Source of the DNA: Boesenbergia rotunda
Lineage: Eukaryota > Streptophyta > Magnoliopsida > Zingiberales > Zingiberaceae
Reading direction: 5' to 3'
Assembly: GCA_024364735.1 (NCBI GenBank)
Contig: JAGFNQ010000861.1
Coordinates: forward strand, 42,991 to 106,990
DNA: 64,000 nt
Each line of letters opens with the position of its first letter. Within the stretch, counting starts at the first letter, position 1. This document shows positions 23,101 to 35,440 of this stretch, one piece after another. The notes under the pieces were generated by a model. That model saw only the letters and a list, made by a program, of their open reading frames with translations, was not told the origin of the DNA and searched no databases. The position numbers were made by a program, and so were the translations under genes.

Positions 23101-24720
23101 ATTAACTAGGGACCTTTTGCATCATATTCTATCATTAATAAAGACATGTTCGATTATTATACTTTATATTTGTGTCAAATAACTAAGTATAATAATGTCC
23201 TTGGGTAGTAGGTTCTTATCTACATCATATTGATTGGTTGAATCGATAGTGAGATGACGTAGAGAACACTACACTAAACCATTCCTAGTCAAGCATTAAT
23301 ATTCAAGGACAATATTAATGCATGGAAACTAGCATGTAAGTCAATTAATGACTTGAGCTCACAAACCATGGATATATGATATCAAGTTGACACATGAGTA
23401 TACATTAGAGAATGTGTACTGAATTAACCCGCCATGAGAAAGTTTCATAGATTATCATATAGTGTCATAAACTTTCTCATGTGACTATTAGTATAAATAA
23501 TCCTTAGACCTGAAGTCACTACGGTTCCCTACATAAGGAGTTATGTACCTTGGTGTCGTCAAACGTCACTCATAATAGGGTAGACTATAAAGGCGATCAC
23601 TAAGTATGTAATGAATTATGTGGAGGGATGTGAGTGATGTAGATGAGATCTATCGCTCCCATATGACGGGAGTGATATCTGTAGGCCCCTTGATCAAGTA
23701 GGACTACTAAAATGCATGGTCATGCTCAAATGAGTCAATATGAGATATTGAACTTATTTGTTTGAGTGAGTCTACTCGGGGATCAAGAAACACAAAGATT
23801 GATCGAGGATGACACGGTCTATGCCTCATTGGTCAATCTAGATATCAAGGATGGAAGGACAAGGTCATACATTGTCATAGTCATGAAGGTTAAGTCGGAT
23901 CTCGACTTTCTCGTCACTTGGGTAGCAATGATGCATTACTAGATATCTCTCATTGCTTATGTGTCTAAAATGGTTTAGACACATTGCCAACGTTACGAGA
24001 ACCTATTAGGTCACACACTAAAGACACGGTGCTTCAGAGATTAATTGATCTTAGTTTGGCTAAGATTTGATCCGAATTGGATTAATTGAGTTAGACTCAA
24101 GTGAATCTAATTGAATTATGGGATTGAGATCTAATTTGAGTTTGACTCATTTAAATTAGACTCAACTACATTTGAATAAGATATTAATTCATTAAAATGT
24201 TTAATAAATTAATAATAGAGGAAGATGAAAAGTTTCTCTTCATTGGATGAAGAGAAGTTGAAGAGTCACATGACAAAATGTACTCTAAGTGGGTTTTTAT
24301 TAGCATTAATGGAGGGAAGCTAAAGAGGCAAAAACTCTTCATATTCATGGAATGAGTATAAAAGAGTTTTTCTTGTCATTTGGATGAGGAACTTGTCATT
24401 CTTCCTTCCCTTCCTTCTCTTGGCCAAAATCCCTCTTCTCCCTCTCCTTCTTGCTTTGTGAATCTCCTCTTGTGGCTAACAGCACAAAGGTAATTCTTCT
24501 CCGAAGCTTGAGAGATCGTGTTTGTGTGGATACGCATAGAGGTACATATACTTGAACATGCAAGAGATCTAGCATACTTCGGACAAGCGGGATAAGCGAA
24601 GGGCACACGCCAAAGGTATACTTATACGATAGAATTTTGTAAATTAACTTTGTATGGGTCTTCTTTCGCATGGATAGCTCGTGAGATTTATTATTTCCGC
24701 TGCGATTTTTGAATATTTTT
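23101..24720 (+). repeat. LTR-type repeat, plus-strand copy of the 19270-21180 family
   Basis: It is homologous in reverse orientation to 20340-21120 (see that entry). Its right part has a CT-rich stretch (24395-24460) and a TTCCGCTGCGATTTTTG segment near 24693, often seen near LTR ends. No terminal TG/CA pair or TSD could be fixed. Confidence 0.5.
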
Positions 24721-25074
24721 GCCTATAAATCCCTACATTTATATCATTTTAAATTTTTTTTGAACTTTATGAAATTTTTATTGAATTTCTGAATTTGATA
24801 TAGATTTACAGTTCAGAAAGTTGAATGAACGGTCGACACATTTTGATAAGTCGAGTATATTAAGACAAGAAATTTTAGAACTTACACTTTCAACTTGATT
24901 TTGTTGAAATAAACTTTAGATGTCATTTAGATCCATGTAACGGATTCAGAACATAATTTTGGTATAAAATTCATGATTTGATTTGGATAGACTTCATGAA
25001 TTGGAATTACTTAGTGCAATCTTGGATAAAATTTAAGTTAGAAATCTTAATTTGTTTTCTCGTTGATAAAATTT
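24721..25074. other. AT-rich stretch, nothing recognised
   Basis: No gene, structural repeat or element terminus is visible. Confidence 0.4.
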
Positions 25075-26401
25075 AAGTTAGAAATTAATGCACTTTATGT
25101 AGGGTTTAATCTCATCATAGTTCAAGAGTATATATATTCTTGTCACATGGTATTCCTTTAGATTTAAACATCTGCCAACAGCTACACCCATTGACTTACC
25201 AAGAAATTTGTAAATAAAAAGCATCTCTGGGCCAATAGGTTGAGTCTTATCAACATTTCAAGGGCATTTGCGATGTCTGATTTTTTACTTTATCGGCAAA
25301 ATAATATGATCAGAAATAAGATGTTATTTTAACTAGATAAACATAATATATTGACCCCTCATCTCTTGTTTTATTATAAATATTATTCTTTAATCTCCTT
25401 GAGAACCGTCCAAATGGATATATCTATCTATACTACATAGAACCAGCCAGTCGTGCCTCTTAAGGTAAATGAACTACTAGATATTCCATTGAATGAAACA
25501 AGTTAGGTAGGAATATGTGCTCAAGTTTACATAGTATTAAAGATATTTATGTTTCTAGTTGAAGCATTTCCACTGTCATAATAACCCTCAATGTTAAATA
25601 TCTAAAAAATAGACTCAATTCTTTAAGTATTTGTCAAATATTATTAGGAAGTAGATCATAGAAAGCTATTGGAATAAATCTTTGCATGAATACATGATAG
25701 TTATGACTCTTCATTCTAAATATTTTTAATTTGTTCATATCCACACATCAAGCCATATTCGAGGCATACTCATCTAGGAATTTGATTTCTTTGAACCAAC
25801 TATAAAACTTTCTTACTTTCTTTGTCTATTGTAAAATAAACTTTTGGAAATTTATTGATTGTTTCATTCTAATATAACTACTAATTCTTTCAATTCTTCA
25901 TTTAATTTTGCTGTATCTTTAATTTTTCCAAGAACATTTATCACAGTATTGAAGATATTATTGGAAATTTTTTTCTCAACATGTATCATATCTGAATCAT
26001 GTTGAATGAGCAGATACTTCTAATATAACTGCTCTCAAAATATGCTTCTTTGTTTCTAACCACATTTGCACACCCTGACAATGTATTTATTTAAATCATC
26101 AGAACCCGTTTGAGTTACTTGTACAAATCCATAGTTGTCTATTTTCTCAAGTATTTTCTTTCCTGACTTGATTAGGAGTGGAAGTTTTTTGACCACTGCA
26201 TTCTTTATGAACTCTTTTTTATTTTACCTGAAAGAGTGCTCTTTTGGTAAATATTTATGATGATTATCAAACTAAGATATCTTCCACTGTATTATAATGA
26301 AAATGCATAAACTATTTTATGCAATGTGGACATGTTAATTTTCCAACGATGCTCGATTCTAACAACATTGTGTATGCTAGAAAATCACTAATCGTCCATA
26401 A
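25075..26401 (-). pseudogene. CACTA (En/Spm) TNP2-like transposase remnant, 3' half
   Basis: Minus-strand translation in shifting frames gives pieces in the correct order for a TNP2/Transposase_21 protein followed by DUF4218. These are TCPHC with FDNHHKYLPKEHSFR (about 26340-26225), EYASNMA and MKSHNYHVFMQRFIPIAF (about 25770-25640), IYPFGRFSRRLKNN (about 25410-25370) and YDEIKPYI (about 25110). Many stops and frameshifts are present, so it is long dead. The rest of the same gene lies at 30348-30790, beyond an inserted copia element. In an active element the protein cuts and joins CACTA termini. Confidence 0.8.
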
Positions 26402-26406
26402 TAAAG

Positions 26407-27375
26407 TGTAAGTACCCCAGGTTGGTTTCGAGGTGGCAATCGATTTAAGTTAGGTCCTGGTATTTTTAATCTCTGTGTCTAAGTATACAGGAACTTAGGA
26501 GCATAGGAAGTCGATCAGAAGACGTAGCGGCCGAGAAGGATGACATGGAAAGGGAGCCGACTAGCTTGGTGCATCCGAGGGACACGGAGCTCTACGGAAG
26601 AGTATGTCGGTGGAGCGAGAAAGATGTGTGTGGCGTCTGAGGGACGAGAAGCCAGGAGGAAGGACGTTCGAGGGGCGAAAGGGCGGAGTCGGGTTCGGGT
26701 GAGCCTAACTCCAGTTGGCTAGAAATCACCCAAGAAGATCGGAAGTAAGGCTGGAGAGTGGTTAGCGGTTGCTGACCAAAGCAACCCTTGTTAGGCAGCT
26801 ATGAGCATACGGGTGCATGGGCTCTAGGGCGCTTGAGCACTAGGTGCCCAGAGCACTAGCGCTTGAGCACTAGCGCCTGAGCACTCGGGCGCCCCTGTGT
26901 TATCAGGCTCCTGAGAGGCTATGTTTAGTCATTTGCGAACGTTGCGCGTTGGATAAGAGTTAAGCAATGTGTCAGGTGCCAAAGAGCACTTGGGCGCCCT
27001 ATAAGTGTCACGTCAACAAATGGATAACTTTGACCGTGACTATAAATAGGCCCCTAGAGCTCTGTTTCTAAACATCCATCAACTGCAAACAACTCAGTTA
27101 TTAGTTTTCTTCTGTCTTGTGCTTCAACATCTGTAAAAGGCTTCTCCCTGAAGGAGATTTTGATAGTGAGCTTCAGTCGTCTTGGATTAACAATCACCTA
27201 GGTTGCAAACAAGTAAATCTCTGTGTCTTAGCATTTATTAGTTTTATTTGTTTATGTTTGTTTTAACTGATTTTTGCAACTAATCTGTATTCTTTGTGAG
27301 ACCGCACAAAAGATTATTTTTTTTATTTTTATAGCAGTAATTCACCCCCTCTTGCCGGTCCACCTCGATCCGACA
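26407..27375 (+). repeat. 5' LTR of copia copy 2
   Basis: TG...CA ends, TATAAATA at 27041-27048. GCGCCTGAGCACTCGGGCGC (about 26873-26892) forms a hairpin upstream of the TATA box. Confidence 0.9.
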
Positions 27376-27377
27376 AG

Positions 27378-27389
27378 TGGTATCAGAGC
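27378..27389 (+). other. Primer binding site (initiator tRNA-Met)
   Basis: TGGTATCAGAGC, two bases after the 5' LTR. Confidence 0.9.
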
Positions 27390-27436
27390 CAGGACACCGC
27401 AGAAGGACTAATCGCCAATTGCAGCAATTTTAAAGA

Positions 27437-28838
27437 ATGGTTGGACCAAGGATCTACTCGCCGAAGTTTGAGGGGGAGATCGGAGCATAGGAAAGAAAAA
27501 TGAAGGTATTTTTTACTACTGATTATGATTTATTATTAACAATGAAAAATAGTTTTTCAACTCCAAAACACAGCGAAGGAAAAATCAAGGAACCTGACTC
27601 CTAGAACAAAAAGGGGTAAGCTAACGCAATAGCAAACGGAAAAGCCGAATTTCATTTGCTGACCATCCTCCCCGAACAAGATGTTAATCGGATCGGGAAG
27701 TACAACTCAGCAAAGGAACTTTGGGATAAGTTCTTGGAATTGCATGAAGGCACCTTGGAGGCAAAACTGACGCGACGAGACATCCTACGAAGCTAGCTTA
27801 CCAACCTCCAAATGGAAGATGGACAGTCAGTTGCTCAACTGCACACCAAGGTAAGGGAACTAATCATGAGCCTTGAGAATCTCGGAGAAAAGGTATCAAG
27901 TCGCAACGCTCAACGGTACACACTAAATGCTTTCCCGAGAACCCTAGATTGAATCTCAATGATCGACGCATACTTTATTTCAAAAGATCTTGAGGTAAGT
28001 ACTCTAGAACAAGTATTTTCGGTTTTAGAGCTTCATGAATCTCAGTGTGTAGGGAAGAACAGGAAAATGGATAACGTCGCTCTAAACGCGAGAAGAAACC
28101 AGGTAGTGGAGAAGTCGTCAACAAACAACAAAAATACGACAGAGATGGTAAAAAATCTTATTTTTGAAAGGGCTAATAAATATTCTAAGTCTCAAGGTAA
28201 AAGACGATATTCGAAGAAGCATACAGTCCGATGCTATAACTGTAAAGAGGAGGGTCATCTAAAAGACTATTGTCCCAAACTAAAAAACCAGCTAAAGAAG
28301 AAGAAGGTGCTGAAAGCCACCTGGGATGAGACCTCGCCCGATGAATCAGAAGCCGAAGAATATGCTGGACTTGCGTTGATGGCAAATCATCAAGAGGAAA
28401 CACACTGAAGAAGGGGGAGCTACGTTTGAGGAAAGTAGCGACGAAGGGGGAGTCCCTCTTTTTGAAAGTGACCCGGTAAGTGAGGTATGTTTCCTCCATC
28501 ACGATCAACTATATTATGGTATAAAAGCAATGCTTAAAGCTAACCTAAAATTAGAAAAAGAAAATCAAAAGTTAAAAATGAAATTGACTAATATATGTTC
28601 TTCTGATGGTTCTGATAAGCTAAAAAATGATATTGTTAATTTGAGAAATTTAGTTGAAAAATTAGAATTTGATATTACATGTTTATGACAAAAGAAAAAT
28701 AATTATCCTGATAATCTAAACTAGTATATTAAAAATCACAGGGGTCAAATTATAAAAATTCTCAAATCAGATGTCCCATCTAACTTTTTAATAACCCCTG
28801 TTGGTAAAAACTTATATTGGGTTCTAAATATATTTTAA
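27437..28838 (+). pseudogene. Retrotransposon gag, heavily broken
   Basis: The ATG at 27437 matches the start of the gag in copy 1 (MVGP-like opening, PKFEGE). In-frame stops occur soon after (TAG in place of the conserved Trp near 27488, TAG near 27602, TAG near 27794, TGA near 27950). A better preserved stretch spans 27959-28408: it contains the CCHC knuckle CYNCKEEGHLKDYC (about 28232-28273) and an acidic tail. A frameshift follows near 28400. The tail decays further and ends with TAA at 28836-28838. The domain order equals copy 1, again stopping before protease. Confidence 0.85.
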
Positions 28839-29399
28839 AATGTTGATTTTCTTTTGAATAAATTAATTCTAGCAATAAATGCATTATCTTGTTAATTATT
28901 TTTTGGATAACTACTTGTAGGAAAATTAGTGTAATATTTTTTTGTGGTGTTCTATCTACAAAAATATTTTTGAATGTTTTTTCTCTTTAGAATTTATTAT
29001 GATTTTCCATTCGAAATCAATATTTTAAATGTTGAAAATACTTTAAAACTAATCTCATCGAATTTGAATTTTCTGGATCTATTCTAAAATCTTAAGAATT
29101 TTTTTTAAATTGCCAAACTAAAATTCAAAATTGATTTTCAAAAATGTTAGAAAAACTTTGACAATTTTAAATTCTTTAAAAAATTCTAATTTTTGGAAAC
29201 TATTTATCATGTTAAAAATATTTTTCCCTTAATATTTTAAGTTTTTGAAGTGATCAAATGGGGAGAAGTAGTGTTAAGTTAAGAGATCGGCTGTAAATTC
29301 ATTTTTTTAGTGCATACACTGTTATAGATTTATTCATGTTTTTTTATATTTGTTTACTCTAACTTAACTCGGGTTGATGCACATCAAAAAGGTGGAGAT
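28839..29399 (+). other. AT-rich 3' leader and polypurine tract of copia copy 2
   Basis: This is non-coding, with GTGATCAAATGGGGAGAAG near 29250 and CATCAAAAAGGTGGAGAT just before the 3' LTR. It is longer than the matching part of copy 1. Confidence 0.7.
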
Positions 29400-30342
29400 T
29401 TTAAGTACCCCAGGTTGGTTTTGATGTGGTCAACCGATTTAAGTTAGGTCTTGGTGTTTTTAATTCTTGTGTCTAAGTGTACAGGAACTTATGAGCGTAG
29501 GAAGTTGAGAGGAAGACGCAGCTGTCGAGAAGGATGGCACGAAAAGGGAGTCGATGGGCTCGGTGCATCCGAGGGACGTGGAGCTCTGCAGAGTACGTCG
29601 GTGGAGCGAGAAGGACGTGCGCAGCGTCCGAGGGACGAGAAGCCGGGAGAAAGGACGCTCGAGGGGCAAAAGGGCGGAGTCGGGGTTCGGGTGAGCTTAA
29701 CTCTGGTTGGTCAGAAATCACCCAAAAAGATTGGAAGTAAGGTTGAAGAGTGGTCAGCGGTTGCTGACCAAAGTAGCCCCTGTTGAGCGCCCGTGAGCAT
29801 ACGGGTGCCTGGGCTATCGAGCGCCAGAGCACTAGGCGCCCGAGCACTCGGGCGCCCTTGTGCTATCAGACGCCTGAGAGGCTGTGTTTAGCCGTTTGCG
29901 AACGTTGCGTGTTGGATAAGAGTTAAGTCACGTGTCAAGCGCCCAAGAGCACTCGGGTGCCCTATAAGTGCCACGTCAGCAAACGGATAACTTTAATCGG
30001 GGCTATAAATAGACCCCTAGAGCTCAGTTTCCAAACATTCATCAACTGCAAACAACTCAGTTATTAGTTTTCTTCTATCTTGTGCTTCAACATCTGTATA
30101 AGGCTTCTTTGCCAAAAGGAGATTTTAATAGTGAGCTTCAGTCGTCTTGGATTAGCAACTACTTAGGTTGCAACCAAGTAAATCTCCGTGTCTTAGCCTT
30201 TTATTAGTTTTATTTGTTTATGTTTGTTTTAACTGATTTTTGTAACAAATTTGTATTATTTATGAGACCGCACAAAAGATTATTTTTTTAATTTTTATAG
30301 TGGCAATTCACCCCCCTCTTGCCGGTCCACCTCGATCCGACA
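29400..30342 (+). repeat. 3' LTR of copia copy 2
   Basis: It matches the 5' LTR. GGCGCCCGAG/CTCGGGCGCC around 29836-29857 forms a 10-bp stem with a two-base loop. TATAAATA lies at 30004-30011. Confidence 0.9.
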
Positions 30343-30347
30343 TAAAG

Positions 30348-30790
30348 TAGCATGCAAGGTGAAATTAGTTTTACTTGCAATATCATAAGTTTTTGACTTT
30401 ATATTCTATAATTTATTCAACTCGACAATTAGAGGTTTCAAAAAAAATCTATCTTCTCCTTTGGATTCTTTAGCCTTAGAATAAATACAGTAAGGAACAT
30501 ATATTCATTTTACATGCACATTCATGACGGTAAGTTATATAGTGTTAATATGACTAAGATGAATATTGTTATCCAAACCAAATAGCTAAAATCTATCTGT
30601 TGAAAGTCCTAATCTTATATTACGTGGTTCTATTGCAAAAGAGGAAATATTGTATCGAAATATTTCTATTTAGGAGAGTCAGAAGGATGCCACATTATAT
30701 ATCTTTCGTATACATGTTCATGATGTTTTCTCATATGACTTGCTGTTGCGGTAGATGTATTTAAGTGTTGAAGTCTAGTAATTAACATGA
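30348..30790 (-). pseudogene. CACTA TNP2-like transposase remnant, 5' half
   Basis: Minus-strand fragments such as MWHPSDS (about 30700-30680) and pieces resembling the segment between that motif and LTCPHC continue the transposase at 25075-26401. Joining across the TAAAG duplication restores collinearity. Decay is heavy. Confidence 0.6.
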
Positions 30791-31299
30791 AGTAATGCAT
30801 AACTTTCTATGACAACGTTTTGTTTTTCTTTGCTGATATGTGACTATGTTGCTTATTGATAACTAGCATTTTAACATATTATTTTAGCTAGATTTTTTAT
30901 CCTCTCATGTGCTTAAATATGCATTTATATCATATTTTACATGCATGATTTATTTTTGAGCTCATTATAATTTTTCCTAATTTTTGGTATTATTTCATGA
31001 TTTTATAGGAAATTCAAGAAGAACCATGACACGAGCTGAGCCGGACCAATTGGACCCGTTGCTAGAGTTGAGGAGAGCACAGTTCAAGTGAAGCTCAAGT
31101 CAATCCAATGAAGACACTCAACTTATCAAATCAATTTGACTCACTTAAAAGCAAACCAATTCAGGTCATCTATTCTCAACCCAATCCATCAAAGAAGAAG
31201 GCCCAACTTATCCAATTTGAAGCCCAATTTCAATTCATAATCCAATGATTCTTTTCCTCTTAATGGATCTGAATCTCACTCCACCCAAAACCCAAAAAG
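30791..31299. other. Unclassified LTR-like debris
   Basis: AT-rich, then a stretch rich in CAATCCAATTTGA-type words. It looks like gypsy LTR sequence but has no ends or domains. Confidence 0.3.
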
Positions 31300-31883
31300 A
31301 AACCCTTCCCTTTCTTCCCTCACGCCATGGCACAAGGGAAGGGAGGGGGAACCCGACGCCGCAACCTTCTTCCCTTTCCTCTTCTCCTTCGGCCGGCGGC
31401 TATCTCCTCTCCTTCACCGCTGCCGGCCGGACTATCATCCACCCTCTCCATCTCTTCTCCTCCATCTGACGGACGCCATCTTCATCCCTTGACCCGACGC
31501 CATCACCCCTCCGCCTGCGGCCACCCATTCTTCTCCATCGAGCTCTGGCCTCCTCCTCTTCGGGTTAGAAGTGGAGGAGCCGAAGCCTTCCCTTCCTCTC
31601 TTCCTTCATCCCAATCCGGCGGCCATCTTCTTCGCCTTCACTCTCCTCTTCGGGTTAGAAGAGGAGAACCTCGCTTCCTCACCGCCTATTCATCTCCAAC
31701 TCTCCTCGTCGGGTTAGAAGAGGAGAGCTCTGCATTTCCTCCTTCATCCAATCTCCGGCAGCCCGCTCTCCACCACAACCCCTCTTCTCTTCGGGCTAGA
31801 AGACAAGAGGTCCTTCATCCGTGTTCTGGCAGCCCGCTTCCGAAGTCATCTATCGTCATCTATCGTCATCCGTGTTCTCCTCA
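31300..31883 (+). repeat. CT-rich block with CTCCTCTTC/GAAGAGGAG hairpins
   Basis: Four units near 31553, 31644, 31700 and 31787 have a CT-rich arm, the loop GGGTTA (GGGCTA in the last) and a matching GA-rich arm. The last unit uses a different arm (CCTCTT.TCTTC/GAAGA.AAGAGG). A 212-codon open frame (31327-31965) is Pro/Ser-rich and explained by this composition, so I do not call it a gene. Confidence 0.65.
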
Positions 31884-32149
31884 AGTAGGCTTCATCCCAG
31901 CTTCTTCTCATACCTCAGATGTGTTGTGTGTGCCCTTCATGCTCCATTGGTGTATTCTTTCGTAGCTCCACATTCCTTGTATGCACCAAGTCTGTCGATC
32001 TCTTCCCATGTCATCTTTCTCGTTTGTTATGTCTTCCGTTTGACTTCTTGTGTTCTTAAATTCCTATACACTTAGGCATAAGACATTAATACACACAGGA
32101 TTTAATTTAACTTGGTTGATCACATCAAAACTAATTCGGGGTACTTACA
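31884..32149 (-). mobile_element. Fragment of copia LTR, minus strand
   Basis: The reverse complement starting at 32149 (TGTAAGTACCCCGAATTAG) follows the first ~260 bases of the LTR at 26407, including the GATGAGAAG-type words. It is cut off at about 31884. Confidence 0.75.
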
Positions 32150-32509
32150 ATTTCCCGGTCACCTGTATAGATATTGACGTGGCTGCAACTTTTATCCGTA
32201 AGATAACGTTAGCAAAACTCTTCGTCGCCCATAGACCCTTCGATCGCCTAGGCAGGGGTCAAACTTCATCTTGACCATCTTGTTTGGATTGCTGATGACA
32301 TCGTCTCTCGGTCGTCTGGAACCTGCTCCGGTTGCCCATACGCTTAGTCACCTTGTCCTAGCTACAGTTGCCTGAAACCTCTGAAATTCCTTCGTCGAAA
32401 GTTATCACCAGCCAATCGCCTCCGAATTTCATTGGAACCCTCGAACATGCTTCCCTACAGTTGTTATACGTAACGAATATGATATACAATGTGAAGTTAC
32501 TCGCACTTA
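32150..32509. other. No recognised feature
   Basis: Moderate GC sequence, no supported gene; probably the interior of an older LTR. Confidence 0.3.
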
Positions 32510-33001
32510 CTTGACTAGATTTGACAAGTCTAGTTCGATTTTGCCAAGCAATCAACTTCCAGCTGATTCCACACACTTGGACTTTTTTGCCAAGCAATCA
32601 GTTCCAGCTAATTTCACACACATGGACTTGATTCACCTAGGCTCCTGTTAGGAATTTGTCTATTAAGCTTTAATCACTTGGATTTTCACCTAGTCTCAAG
32701 CTATGAATTTGTCTGTCAAACCTTAATCATTTGGACTTGATTCACCTAGCATCCAGCTAGGAATTTGTCTATCAAATATTAATCATTTGGACTTGATTTA
32801 CCTAGCTTCTAGTTAGAAATTTTATTGCTTGGTCTTTAACCAAGACTTTAGCTCAAGCCTGATTCTCAATTAGGACTTAGATGTCAAGATCTATTAGGAC
32901 TTAGTCACTGTCTGGTTCACAACCAGGATTTTAATGTCTATTAAGTATCCTGCACTTGTAAACTTGACACAACTGGTTAGATCACAGCTAACGTAACTTT
33001 A
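32510..33001. repeat. Degenerate ~60-bp tandem repeat with CCTAGC/GCTAGG arms
   Basis: Units such as TTTGGACTTGATTCACCTAG, followed by CATCCAGCTAGG and AATTTGTCTATCAAA, repeat about five times with drift. They belong to the same kind of hairpin array as 12107-12600 and suggest an old minus-strand LTR. Confidence 0.6.
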
Positions 33002-33217
33002 GGGGGTGCTTGGTATATATTCGACAATGAGAATGATAATGGATTTTGATTGAGGGGTTTATGGATTTAGTGATAACCTAGTGGAGGTTGGGTTATAAAA
33101 TCAATGGTATCATATCTATATTTTGATTCCGATTCCCGTATACCAAGTATCATAAATGGGAATAAAATAGATTTCATTACCATTCCCGCCTTCTAAACCC
33201 GCTTACCAAGCGCCCCC
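33002..33217. mobile_element. Tourist-like (PIF/Harbinger) MITE
   Basis: A 216-bp element whose ends GGGGGTGCTTGGTA and TACCAAGCGCCCCC form a 14-bp TIR with one mismatch. It is flanked by TTA on both sides (32999-33001 and 33218-33220). The 3-bp TTA TSD and the GGGGGTG.TTGGT start fit the Tourist class. It has no coding capacity. Confidence 0.88.
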
Positions 33218-33220
33218 TTA

Positions 33221-35440
33221 ATTTTAGTCATATATCAAAATCTTGGATTAATTGTTGTGCGCCCAACACCAACAACAAGGTTATATGTTAACATAATGGA
33301 AATACAAACATAAAAGAGAATCAACATTTACCACAACTGCTAACACATTGTTTAATACGATTCAACAACTTCACAAGCTCCTACTCCACGACATATGATC
33401 CATCGACGAATCACTCTCGAAAAACCTCTATATTTTCTCCTCTCAGTCATAGAGAGGGAGAAATCTCTTATAATGTACAGAGAATACAATGATTATAAGG
33501 AAGAAGACTATAGGGTTAAGTCTTCTAATGGTGTTTGACCAACACTATTTCACGCGTGTTTAAATCTCCAACCGATCCTCCATTGCTACAAATGGTGTCT
33601 GGCACCTACTGCTCCATTGCGATTTGAACATTTATTGTGCAAAATGGTTCATAAATGTTTTCCATGTGGCCATCAATTGGATGAAAACTTTTATAGCAAT
33701 CGATTGATCCCATTAGTCGGTTGCCTGGTTGACTCAATTACTAATGGAACTATTTTGCTTGCTGGCTCCTACCCAGTCAACTGCTCTACTAGTTGAGTAC
33801 TAAAATACTATCAACATTCTCCAATATCAATTGATTGTCAAACCCCAACTATGACCTCCTAAGGTTGAATCCGCCTAAGTTAAGTTCAAACCTCGTCCCC
33901 CATAGGTTCAAGTCATTTAACCCTCACAACTAACTAGAGACTTACCCTTGTGCTTGATCTTGCCTTGAAGTCCTTCTTCAAGTCTCATATCCTTAAATGC
34001 ACCCAAACGCATAGCTTCTTTATGTGACATCCATTGTCCTTGCTGCCGATGCTAAACATCTTGCAGTCCCTTAGTTTGTATCCTACAACCTTCTCTGATC
34101 TTAACCAACTTTGAGTCGTCGAGCCGCTAACCTGACCATGCCAGGTTAATGCGGAGCTACACTAGCACCACATTAGTGTTCCTCATCCTACACTCCCTTG
34201 TCATCCTTCTCTGATCTCTTCAAACCTCCAAGCCACTGAATGTGTCACCTTGGCCACACCAAGCAATGATATCTCCAAGCTGCACGTGTGTGTATTCCCT
34301 ACACATCAAACACACATATCAAAATATAAAAGTAAATCCTAACTTAAATTTTTTATCCAAATATCACGACCCAAGGTCACGCTGGACCACTTGGGACATA
34401 ATTGCACCAAGAGAAATAGTTTGAGGTCAAGCAGTTGTTGAGCAGTGTTTGTCAACTAGACAATTGATTGGTGAGTTGACTTTGTTGTTGATTGTTGACT
34501 TGTTGCTAGAAAACAAAAGGTTTCTATTCATCAAATGTTGTGACTGCCTAATTGATTGATTTTAAAATTTTAATTTGAAATGACCCAACATAACCGTGTG
34601 ACTTTGGCTAAGGTTTGTGGTAGAGGATAAGAGTTGATTGGAACCTTATGATGAAAAGGTCGACACAGTCATCTAAAGATTCCATCATAAAGCTATCTAG
34701 TACAATTGAGAAAAAGTTAACTAAAGACATAGTCATCAAAAGACCAAGCTGAAGGATTATCTAGAGGAGTTAATTGGAAGGCATTAATTTGATTGGACTA
34801 ATGGCACAAATCACAATAGTCGATTGATGTCATATTAGAATCAACTAGTTGTGAAATGGTCTTGTGAATGGCTAACTAATCAGGATAATTGAGTTGACTA
34901 ATGATTTGCATACTTGCTCTATATAGCTAGCAAGCCCCATTTTGCCCGGACAAAAGAGATGACCATGACTACTACTCATTCCTATACGTCCATCGATATT
35001 GTTCTACTGTTATGAGTGATTCAATAAATCAACACAAAGAGTTAAGTCAGTCAGGTTTAATTACTTTTACTTTGCAGCTTCTCTCTCGTACTTTATTCTA
35101 AAACTTGTAAAAGAGACTTAATTTTGTACGAGGTTTGTTTACTCTGGAAAGAGGCATTCTCCAAAGTTTTGATTGACTATTCTCCAATGTAACTTCTCGT
35201 GAACTTATCAATCAATAATCAAAACTTAATTAATTCTTAAACATTTGTAGCCCTTCGGATCAATTGAATCATAAGAAAATTAAATCTGATCAATATTCTC
35301 CACTTATCTCTGCAACTTATACAAGAAAAAAACAACATTTTTACTCTACGAGTTTCATATATTTTCCCTTCAATACTTCTTGATAAAAAGTATTGTTGTA
35401 TCTGAGAGATTGACCACACACGAATCGAAGAATGAGTTCA
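33221..35440. other. Decayed retroelement debris
   Basis: 33240-34430 reads like a minus-strand LTR with leader. 34430-35230 contains CAATTGATT and AGTTGACT-type words ahead of a CTATATAGCTAGCAAG box near 34920, like the pre-TATA arrays of other LTRs here. No ends, primer site or domains are preserved. Confidence 0.35.

Larger units (their letters stand above)
26407..30342 (+). mobile_element. Gag-only Ty1/copia-type element, copy 2, full length with TSD
   Basis: LTRs 26407-27375 (TGTAAGTACCCC to GATCCGACA) and 29400-30342 (start mutated to TTTAAG) are flanked by the TSD TAAAG (26402-26406 and 30343-30347). It has a tRNA-Met primer site, a broken gag and a polypurine tract, but no pol. It is inserted in the CACTA transposase remnant. 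The LTRs differ more than in copy 1, and gag is more decayed, so it is older. Confidence 0.93.

Noticed and set aside
31327..31965. 212-codon Pro/Ser-rich open frame as a gene
   Set aside because: Explained by CT-rich repeat composition; it overlaps hairpin units and a minus-strand LTR fragment.
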